From Actinomycetes bacterium (lineage in GTDB: Bacteria; Actinomycetota; Acidimicrobiia; Acidimicrobiales; Microtrichaceae), in the NCBI GenBank assembly GCA_023423215.1, contig JAFAFZ010000594.1, forward strand, positions 1 to 6,799: DNA of 6,799 bases. The letters run 5' to 3'. The position numbers and the translations under genes were made by a program. The notes under the pieces are model-generated. The model saw only the letters and a program-made list of their open reading frames with translations. It was not told where the DNA came from and made no database searches. Within the stretch, counting starts at the first letter, position 1. Each line of letters opens with the position of its first letter. Below are positions 1-5,178 of this stretch, piece by piece.

Positions 1-1902
1 GCCGGCGGCGCCAGCTTCGCGGTGTGGGCGCCGAACGCCCGCCGAGTGCGCGTGCTCGGCGACTGGGACGGCTGGTCGACCGCCGAGGCCACCACGACCG
101 CCCTCGAGCCCCAGGGCAGTTCGGGCATCTGGTGGGGCGTCGAGCCCCGCGCCGAGCCGGGCCACCGCTACAAGTTCGAGGTCGCCGGCGCGGACGGCGA
201 GACCACGCTGCGGGCCGACCCGCTCGCCGGTGCCGCCGAGGTCCCTCCCGGCACCGCCTCGGTGCTGTTCGGCTCGACCTACGAGTGGGGCGACGCGCAC
301 GAGCCGCAGCCGGTCGGCGCCGACGGCCGGCCCGAGGAGCTGTGGCGCATCCGCCGCGCCGAGCGCAACGCCGGACGGCAGAGCGTCTACGAGGTGCACC
401 TCGGCTCGTGGCGCCGCCACCCCGACGGCGTCGCGCACACCGCGCGAGAGGTCGCCGAGCCGCTGGCGGACTGGGCGGTCGAGCTGGGCTTCACCCACCT
501 GGAGCTGATGCCGGTCGCCACCCACCCCTTCGGTGGCTCGTGGGGCTACCAGGTGTCGGGCTACTACGCGCCGGACGCGCGCCTCGGCTCGCCCGACGAC
601 CTGCGCCACCTCGTGGACGTGTGCCACGAACGTGGCCTGGGCGTGATCGTCGACTGGGTCCCGGCGCACTTCCCCAAGGACCGCTTCGCCCTGGCGCGCT
701 TCGACGGGACAGCACTGTACGAGCACGCCGACCCGCGCCGCGGCGAGCACCCCGACTGGGGAACGCTCGTGTTCAACCACGGCCGCAACGAGGTCCGGAA
801 CTTCCTGGTCGCGAACGCGTTGTACTGGCTCGAGGAGTTCCGCATCGACGCGCTGCGCGTCGACGCCGTGGCGTCGATGCTGTACCTGGACTACTCCCGC
901 GAGCCCGGTCAGTGGGTGCCCAACGAGCACGGCGGACGAGAGGACCTGGACGCCATCGGGTTCGTGCGGGAGCTGAACTCGGTCGCCGCGCACGAGCACC
1001 CCGGCGCCATGATCATCGCCGAGGAGTCGACCTCGTGGCCGGGCGTGACCGCCCCGCCCGAGTGGGGCGGCCTCGGCTTCAGCCGCAAGTGGAACCTCGG
1101 GTGGATGCACGACACCCTCTCGTACTTCCAGCTCGACCCGGTGCACCGCTCGCACCACCACGGCGACCTGACCTTCCCGATGGTCTACGCCCGCCACGAG
1201 CGCTGGATGCTGCCCCTGAGCCACGACGAGGTCGTGCACGGCAAGGGCTCGCTGCTGGCCAAGATGCCGGGCGACCGATCGCAGCAGTTCGCCAACCTGC
1301 GCAGCCTGCTGGCCTGGCAGTGGTGCCACCCGGGCCGCCAGCTGCTCTTCATGGGCGGCGAGCTCGCCCAGGAGCGCGAGTGGTCCCACGACCGCGAGCT
1401 CGACTGGTGGCTGCTCCAGCTGCCCGAGCACGAGGGCATCCGTCGCCTCGTCGCGGACCTGAACCGGGTCCAGGCCGAGCACCCGGCGCTGTGGGCCGGC
1501 GACGACGACCTGGACGGCCACGCCGGCTGGCTGGACGCGCACGACCACCAGCACTCGGTGTTCTCGATGTGGCGCACCGTGCCCGAGGACTGGACCGTGC
1601 CGGAGGCGTGGACCGACCTCGACGGCGGGACCACGGCAGCCGTCGATCCGGGCGTCGTCGTCGTGGTCGCGAACCTCACGCCCGTCCCGCGCCACGGCTA
1701 CCGGCTCGGCGTGCCGCGCACCGGCGAGTGGCGGGTGCTGCTGGACTCGGACGCGGCGGTCTACGGCGGGACCGGAACGGTCGTCGTCGACGATCCCGAC
1801 GGCGTGCTGCCCGCCGACGAGGCCACCCCGTGGCAGCACCAGCCGGCGTCGCTGCTGCTGACGCTGCCGCCGCTCTCCGTCCTGGTCCTCGCGCCCGCCT
1901 GA
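1..1902 (+). CDS. glgB: 1,4-alpha-glucan branching enzyme (GH13), 5' truncated by window edge
   Basis: Glycogen branching enzyme: cuts alpha-1,4-glucan chains and re-attaches them by alpha-1,6 links (cytoplasmic glycogen synthesis). The open frame runs from base 1, and its first residues (ASFAVWAPNA, GDWDGW) already belong to the CBM48 module, so the true start lies upstream. 633 codons are visible. Numbering from base 1, the GH13 motifs are region I D218-W-V-P-A-H223, region II R286-V-D288 (nucleophile), region III A-E341-E-S-T (acid/base), and region IV S-H408-D409-E410 (transition-state Asp). Their spacing matches E. coli GlgB as I recall it (D335, H340, R403, D405, E458, H525, D526) with a constant offset of 117, so the catalytic core is intact and gap-free. 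The C-terminal beta domain carries VVVANLTPVPRHGY and ends in a hydrophobic strand before TGA. An apparent insertion of about 25 residues (about 526-550) precedes that strand. Whether an extra N1 domain exists upstream cannot be seen. Confidence 0.96.
   Translation, partial: AGGASFAVWAPNARRVRVLGDWDGWSTAEATTTALEPQGSSGIWWGVEPRAEPGHRYKFEVAGADGETTLRADPLAGAAEVPPGTASVLFGSTYEWGDAHEPQPVGADGRPEELWRIRRAERNAGRQSVYEVHLGSWRRHPDGVAHTAREVAEPLADWAVELGFTHLELMPVATHPFGGSWGYQVSGYYAPDARLGSPDDLRHLVDVCHERGLGVIVDWVPAHFPKDRFALARFDGTALYEHADPRRGEHPDWGTLVFNHGRNEVRNFLVANALYWLEEFRIDALRVDAVASMLYLDYSREPGQWVPNEHGGREDLDAIGFVRELNSVAAHEHPGAMIIAEESTSWPGVTAPPEWGGLGFSRKWNLGWMHDTLSYFQLDPVHRSHHHGDLTFPMVYARHERWMLPLSHDEVVHGKGSLLAKMPGDRSQQFANLRSLLAWQWCHPGRQLLFMGGELAQEREWSHDRELDWWLLQLPEHEGIRRLVADLNRVQAEHPALWAGDDDLDGHAGWLDAHDHQHSVFSMWRTVPEDWTVPEAWTDLDGGTTAAVDPGVVVVVANLTPVPRHGYRLGVPRTGEWRVLLDSDAAVYGGTGTVVVDDPDGVLPADEATPWQHQPASLLLTLPPLSVLVLAPA
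1579..1614 (+). repeat. 18-nt in-frame tandem duplication inside glgB
   Basis: Two adjacent 18-nt units (1579-1596 and 1597-1614) are identical at 15 of 18 positions and encode VPEDWT followed by VPEAWT (residues 527-538 counted from base 1). They sit between the conserved HSVFSMWR segment and the VVVANLTPV strand of the C-terminal domain, where branching enzymes I recall have only a short loop. This looks like a local slippage duplication that stayed in frame. A functional role is not indicated. Confidence 0.7.
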
Positions 1903-1922
1903 TCGTTCCGTCAGCTCGTCCG

Positions 1923-1954
1923 GCCACCGACGCCGTGGGACCCGGTGCGGTGGC
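1923..1954 (+). promoter_or_regulatory. inverted repeat between glgB and the rhomboid gene
   Basis: GCCACCG (1923-1929) and its exact reverse complement CGGTGGC (1948-1954) flank an 18-nt spacer. A nested 5-bp alternative pairs CACCG (1925-1929) with CGGTG (1943-1947). There is no T-tract, so an intrinsic terminator for glgB is only a weak reading. The right arm ends one base before the -10-like box of the next gene, so an operator is equally possible. In such GC-rich sequence a 7-bp match may be chance. Confidence 0.25.
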
Positions 1955-1955
1955 G

Positions 1956-1961
1956 TAGCTT
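1956..1961 (+). promoter_or_regulatory. -10-like box (TAGCTT) of the rhomboid gene, leaderless geometry
   Basis: TAGCTT fits the actinobacterial TANNNT -10 pattern and occupies -12 to -7 relative to the GTG at 1968, so transcription would begin at or next to the start codon. No Shine-Dalgarno sequence precedes the GTG. No clear -35 element is visible. Confidence 0.55.
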
Positions 1962-1967
1962 CCCTGC

Positions 1968-2978
1968 GTGAGCCTTCCGCCCCAGGACCCGGCGACGCCG
2001 CCGACCGGCCCGCCGCAGTGGCAACCGCCCACGCCGCCGCCGTTCCCGCCGATCGGGCACGTCCCGGCGTCCGGCGCGGCCGCGGGACCGCCGCTCGGAG
2101 GTTCACCCCAAAGCCAGTCGACACCGCCCGCCTCGCCGGAGCCGTCCGCGTGCTACCGGCACGCGAACCGCGACGCCGCGGTCAGCTGCCAGCGCTGCGA
2201 GCGTCCGATCTGCACCAGCTGCATGGTCCAGGCGTCGGTCGGCTTCCAGTGCCCCGAGTGCGTCGCTGCCCGACCCCAGAAGGTGGTGCCGAGCCGCCAG
2301 CTGTTCCGCGGCCACGGCGAGGTCGTCGTCGGCAAGGTGATCATCGCCCTGAACGTGGCGGCGTACCTGCTGATGGCGGTGCTCGGCGGTGACGCCCAGC
2401 GCCCGGTCGGCCCGGTCTACGAGCAGGGCGCGCTGTTCGGTCCCCTCGTGGCCGACGGCGACTGGTGGCGCATCGTCACCGGCGGCTTCCTCCACTCCGG
2501 GGTGATCCACCTCGGCATGAACATGCTGCTGCTCTGGTTCCTCTCCCAGGAGATGGAGCCGGCGCTGGGTCGGCTGCGCTTCGCGATCCTCTACGTCACC
2601 TCGCTGCTGGGCGGGTCACTCGGCGTGATGCTGCTGTCCCCGAACAACCCGACGGTGGGCGCCTCGGGTGCGGTGTTCGGCCTGATGGGCGCGCTGATCG
2701 TCCTGCAGCTGCGCGCGCGTCAGAACCCGTGGCACTCGGGCATCGGCGGGCTCGTGCTGATCAACGTCCTGCTGACCTTCACGATCCCAGGCATCTCGAT
2801 CGGGGGGCACCTCGGTGGGCTGGTCGCGGGCGCTGCGGCCGGGTTCGTGCTCCAGCCGAGGTCCTGGCCGCAGGAGGGCGCGGCGTTGCGCTCCGCCGTC
2901 GTGGTCGGGTTCGCCCTGACGCTCGGGGCGTTCGCCGTCGCCGCTGCGGCGGCGTTCAGCGCGACGTACTACTACTAG
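1968..2978 (+). CDS. rhomboid family intramembrane serine protease with N-terminal zinc-binding module
   Basis: Predicted membrane serine protease of the rhomboid family, 336 residues. Residues 1-60 are Pro/Gly/Ser-rich and probably disordered. Residues 62-98 hold a B-box-like Cys/His cluster (C62, H65, C74, C77, C82, C85, C95, C98) that could bind two zinc ions. Hydrophobic segments follow at about 121-140, 177-195, 202-222, 229-247, 257-272, 278-293 and 307-332. Rhomboid hallmarks are present: WWR with GGFLH before the second segment, H181-x3-N185 (oxyanion side), the catalytic serine in G231-A-S233-G, and the histidine in G-G-H281-L-G-G. The Ser-His dyad is therefore intact and the protein should be active. 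The cytosolic N-terminus probably binds a partner or regulates access; substrates are unknown. The GTG start is chosen for the -10 box just upstream. It lies 65 bp after glgB. The 3' end encodes Tyr-Tyr-Tyr-stop and overlaps the opposing SRPBCC gene by 23 bp. Confidence 0.93.
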   Translation: MSLPPQDPATPPTGPPQWQPPTPPPFPPIGHVPASGAAAGPPLGGSPQSQSTPPASPEPSACYRHANRDAAVSCQRCERPICTSCMVQASVGFQCPECVAARPQKVVPSRQLFRGHGEVVVGKVIIALNVAAYLLMAVLGGDAQRPVGPVYEQGALFGPLVADGDWWRIVTGGFLHSGVIHLGMNMLLLWFLSQEMEPALGRLRFAILYVTSLLGGSLGVMLLSPNNPTVGASGAVFGLMGALIVLQLRARQNPWHSGIGGLVLINVLLTFTIPGISIGGHLGGLVAGAAAGFVLQPRSWPQEGAALRSAVVVGFALTLGAFAVAAAAAFSATYYY

Positions 2979-3483
2979 CGGCGCGCCGACCCCCGGCGTC
3001 GAAGCGCGCCGCCAGGTTGCGCAGGTTGGTGCGCCAGACGTGCCGCAGGACCGGGCGCGCGCACCACGCGCCCAGGGGTCCGCCGAGCCACCACGGGAAC
3101 ACCAGGCGCTCGGTCCACGTGAACCGCGTGCGCTGCGGCAGCGGGCCGCGCTCGGCCTCGGCGCGACTCGTGGTCTCGACGCCCGCGGGGTGGAGCTGGA
3201 AGATCCCGCTGCCCGTGATCAGGCCGACGTGGCGCACGCCCATCTCGTGGCCCGGCCGCCAGCTCGTGATCTCCATGTGGTCCATCAGCCGGAACGGCCC
3301 GATGCGCGTCCGGCAGTCGAACTCGGTGCCCGAACCGGAGCGCTGCTCGGTGGTGAACTCGATCGTCTCGGCGTCCTGCATCCACTCGACGTGCGAGGAC
3401 AGGTCCTCGACGTCGGCCCACACCTCGTCGGGCGGGGCGTCCAGCACGGTCTCGACCCTGACGACGGGCCGCAAGATCGACAT
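2956..3483 (-). CDS. SRPBCC (START/Bet v1-like) family protein
   Basis: A 175-residue protein with the helix-grip pattern of the SRPBCC/polyketide-cyclase-like superfamily, which binds hydrophobic ligands in a cavity. The opening strand (RVETVLDAPPDEVWADVEDL) is the typical beta1-helix signature. It is followed by an H-V-E-W-M segment, alternating beta strands with GTEFD and WRPGHEMG, and a long C-terminal region from about residue 128 (FPWWLGGPLGAW, then RTNLRNLAARF) as in many actinobacterial members. No catalytic residues can be assigned, and a specific ligand or reaction cannot be named. The ATG at 3483 is preferred over an in-frame GTG at 3528: homologous-looking sequence begins only after it, and TACGCT lies 7 nt upstream. 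The longer form would also run into the promoter of the divergent acetyltransferase gene. The last 23 bp overlap the rhomboid gene on the other strand. Confidence 0.85.
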   Translation of the reverse strand: MSILRPVVRVETVLDAPPDEVWADVEDLSSHVEWMQDAETIEFTTEQRSGSGTEFDCRTRIGPFRLMDHMEITSWRPGHEMGVRHVGLITGSGIFQLHPAGVETTSRAEAERGPLPQRTRFTWTERLVFPWWLGGPLGAWCARPVLRHVWRTNLRNLAARFDAGGRRAASSSTSR

Positions 3484-3490
3484 CGTCCGG

Positions 3491-3496
3491 AGCGTA
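3491..3496 (-). promoter_or_regulatory. -10-like box (TACGCT) of the SRPBCC gene, leaderless geometry
   Basis: On the minus strand TACGCT is followed by 7 nt and then the ATG at 3483. It fits TANNNT and there is no Shine-Dalgarno sequence. The same nine bases, TACGCTCCG, occur at the divergent acetyltransferase promoter. Confidence 0.6.
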
Positions 3497-3529
3497 CCGG
3501 CGCACCACGACGTGATCCGACCGCCCACC

Positions 3530-3535
3530 TACGCT
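3530..3535 (+). promoter_or_regulatory. -10-like box (TACGCT) of the acetyltransferase gene, leaderless geometry
   Basis: TACGCT lies 7 nt before the GTG at 3543, with no Shine-Dalgarno sequence. Together with the opposing box at 3491-3496 it makes a back-to-back promoter pair in a 59-bp gap. Their expected -35 regions (about 3507-3519) overlap, so the two genes could compete for polymerase or share one regulator. Confidence 0.6.
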
Positions 3536-3542
3536 CCGCCGT

Positions 3543-4097
3543 GTGGAGCCGGAGCGGACGATCGATGCAGGGACGCCGGAGTCGCGGCGGATGGCCGAGG
3601 ACGTGCGGCGCGCCGTGGGCTCCACCGAGCGCCTGAACGCGATCCCCTACGAGGACCGCGACGCGATCGCTGCGGCGTGGAGCGACCTGACCGGGCAACC
3701 GGTCGATCCGACGCTGCACCTGATCCCACCGGTCTTCACCGACTGCGGACGGAACCTGCGGATCGGCCGCAACGTGTTCATCAACCAGGGCTGCCGGCTC
3801 GACGACATCGGCGGCATCGAGCTCGGCGACGACGTCATGCTCGGTCCGGGCGTGCGACTCGTCAGCTCGGGGCACCCGCTCGACCCCTCGCTCCGTCGTC
3901 GGCAGGTCACGGCGGCGCCCATCGTCATCGGGTGCAACGTCTGGATCGGTGCCGGCGCCACGGTGCTCCAGGGCGTCACGATCGGTGACGACGCCGTCGT
4001 GGCGGCCGGTGCCGTCGTGACCAGCGACGTCGCTCCGGCGTCGCTCGTGGCGGGTGTCCCCGCCCGTCACCTGCGCTTCGTGGACGACCGGGGCTGA
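3543..4097 (+). CDS. maltose/galactoside O-acetyltransferase-like protein (left-handed beta-helix)
   Basis: Predicted acetyl-CoA-dependent O-acetyltransferase of the LacA/Maa/NodL group, 184 residues, close to the usual family length. Residues about 15-50 resemble the helical Mac domain (MAEDVRRAVGSTERLNAIPY). From about 65 onward come the imperfect hexapeptide repeats of the left-handed beta-helix (IGRNVF, IELGDDV, IVIGCNVWIG, VTIGDDAVV, VAAGAVV). The catalytic histidine is H111 in SSGHPLD, matching H115 of E. coli LacA. N81 matches LacA N85 with the same offset, so the active site appears intact. The ending VAGVPARHLRF is the standard family C-terminus. The acceptor could be a sugar, a lipo-oligosaccharide or another hydroxyl compound; no neighbour identifies it. 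The GTG start is supported by the promoter box 7 nt upstream; a later ATG (codon 17) would cut into the helical domain. The next gene begins 26 nt after the stop. Confidence 0.92.
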   Translation: MEPERTIDAGTPESRRMAEDVRRAVGSTERLNAIPYEDRDAIAAAWSDLTGQPVDPTLHLIPPVFTDCGRNLRIGRNVFINQGCRLDDIGGIELGDDVMLGPGVRLVSSGHPLDPSLRRRQVTAAPIVIGCNVWIGAGATVLQGVTIGDDAVVAAGAVVTSDVAPASLVAGVPARHLRFVDDRG

Positions 4098-4110
4098 GCT
4101 GCCCCCGTGC

Positions 4111-4116
4111 CAGGCT
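4111..4116 (+). promoter_or_regulatory. weak -10-like box (CAGGCT) before the IMPase-like gene
   Basis: CAGGCT ends 7 nt before the ATG at 4124, the same geometry as the two TACGCT boxes. It keeps the A and final T of TANNNT but has C at the first position. There is no Shine-Dalgarno sequence in the 26-nt gap. It could give a leaderless transcript separate from the upstream gene. Confidence 0.4.
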
Positions 4117-4123
4117 CTGCGCC

Positions 4124-5116
4124 ATGGCTCCGGACCCGACCGACGCAGCGAGCGCCACCACCGTCGAACTGGCCGACGAGCTGGCCGAGGTCGGCCGCAA
4201 GGTGCGCGACGTCGTGCGCGGCGGGCGCCGCGCCGACGACGCTGCCGTCGTGCGGACCGAGGGCGGCGACGCCGTGTTCGGCGTCGACGCGCGTGCGGCC
4301 GAGGCGCTGATCGACGAGCTGCGCCGCCGCTGTGGCACCCGCTGGCCGGGCGTGCTGGTGATCGAGGGCTTCGACGAGCCGGTGCCGATCGGCGACCCGG
4401 CGGGGCAGGACGCGGCGGGGGACTGGGTGTACCTGGCCGATCCCGTCGACGGCACGCGCGGCCACCTCGCCCAGACCCACAGCGCGTGGGTCCTGCTCGG
4501 TGCGGGCCGCGCGGCCAGCACCCTCGAGGACCTCGAGGTCGGCGCGGCGATCGAGATCCCCGTGGACCGTGCGGCGCTCGGCCTGGTCGTGGCGGCGGAC
4601 CGTGACGGCCACCTGCGCGCCCGGGACGACCGCCTGGGCGTCGCGGGAGCGCCGGCACCGGGCGAGCCACCCGTCGAGCGCACCCTCGTCCCGATGGCCG
4701 GCGCGGACCTCGCCCGACGCTTCGTCACGGTCGTGCGCCTGCTGCCGGGAGGGCACGGCCCCATCGGCACGTGGGCCGACCGGGTGCTCGACGGACTCGA
4801 GGTCTACGACGACCTGTACCCGTGCACCGGCGGCCAGCTCATGGCGCTCGTCACGGGCTCCGCCGCGGCCACCCTGGACCCCCGACCGCTGCTGCACCCC
4901 GAGGGGTTCGCCACCCACCCCTACGACCTGGCCGCGCTGGTGGTCGCCCGGGCAGCCGGCGTCGTGGTCGAGGCGCTGCCCGGCGGTCCGCTGGACGTGC
5001 CGATCGACACCCACACCCCCGTCGCGTGGGCGGCGTTCGCGAACGAGCAGGTGGCGGACGAGCTGCGCCGGCGCCTCGCCGCGCATCGCCTCCGAGGCGC
5101 CGCCCCCGGCGTGTGA
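4124..5116 (+). CDS. inositol monophosphatase superfamily protein, uncharacterised subgroup
   Basis: A 330-residue predicted Mg2+-dependent phosphatase. The superfamily signature is D106-P-V-D109-G-T-R-G, whose two Asp residues are metal ligands. E81 (in VLVIEGFDE) stands where the metal-binding Glu is expected, and D268 in H-P-Y-D268-L-A replaces the usual W-D motif near the C-terminus. The segments TGGQL (about 240), GGPLDVP (about 287) and VAWAAFANEQ (about 298) recall a subgroup often labelled inositol monophosphatase that has DPxDGTRG, TGGQL, HPYDL and VAW..ANE. To my knowledge no substrate has been established for it. The spacing D109 to D268 (159 residues) is longer than in classical IMPase (about 127), so inositol phosphate is not a safe substrate call; a sugar phosphate, fructose bisphosphate or PAP are alternatives. 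No signal peptide or membrane segment is seen, so it is probably cytoplasmic. The ATG is 26 nt after the acetyltransferase stop. Confidence 0.82.
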   Translation: MAPDPTDAASATTVELADELAEVGRKVRDVVRGGRRADDAAVVRTEGGDAVFGVDARAAEALIDELRRRCGTRWPGVLVIEGFDEPVPIGDPAGQDAAGDWVYLADPVDGTRGHLAQTHSAWVLLGAGRAASTLEDLEVGAAIEIPVDRAALGLVVAADRDGHLRARDDRLGVAGAPAPGEPPVERTLVPMAGADLARRFVTVVRLLPGGHGPIGTWADRVLDGLEVYDDLYPCTGGQLMALVTGSAAATLDPRPLLHPEGFATHPYDLAALVVARAAGVVVEALPGGPLDVPIDTHTPVAWAAFANEQVADELRRRLAAHRLRGAAPGV

Positions 5117-5166
5117 CTCCTGTCATCGGAGGGGCCGTCGGGTGTCGTCGCTGGGTCGCGTGGTGC

Positions 5167-5172
5167 CACCCT
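5167..5172 (+). promoter_or_regulatory. weak -10-like box (CACCCT) before the thioesterase gene
   Basis: CACCCT occupies -12 to -7 relative to the GTG at 5179, with A and final T in the TANNNT positions. The only purine-rich SD-like run (GGAGGGG, 5128-5134) is about 45 nt upstream and precedes no in-frame start, so it cannot serve this GTG directly. Confidence 0.4.
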
Positions 5173-5178
5173 GACCCC

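Noticed and set aside
24..1958. 644-codon plus-strand frame parallel to glgB
   Set aside because: It is the +2 shifted frame of glgB, low in sequence complexity and Arg-rich. The catalytic motifs are all in the other frame.
2979..2988. 10-bp perfect palindrome CGGCGCGCCG just after the rhomboid stop
   Set aside because: It is too short and loopless to be a terminator, lies inside the SRPBCC coding region, and such palindromes are frequent by chance at this GC content.
3504..3512. CACGACGTG near-palindrome in the divergent promoter region, possible operator
   Set aside because: Only the outer three bases of each arm pair and there is no second copy, so there is not enough evidence to call a binding site.
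2465..3988. 507-codon open frame on the plus strand spanning the rhomboid, SRPBCC and acetyltransferase genes
   Set aside because: It crosses three well-supported genes out of frame and is Arg/Pro-rich without motifs. It is a shadow caused by the scarcity of stop codons at high GC.
3285..4670. 461-codon open frame on the minus strand across the acetyltransferase and IMPase-like genes
   Set aside because: Composition is almost all Arg, Pro, Ala, Gly and Ser, as expected from an antisense frame of GC-rich coding DNA. It shows no domain pattern, and the plus-strand genes there have clear family motifs.
4067..5086. 339-codon minus-strand frame opposite the IMPase-like gene
   Set aside because: It has the composition of an antisense shadow (many Gly, Arg, Val, His), no recognisable domain and no promoter-like box before its start.
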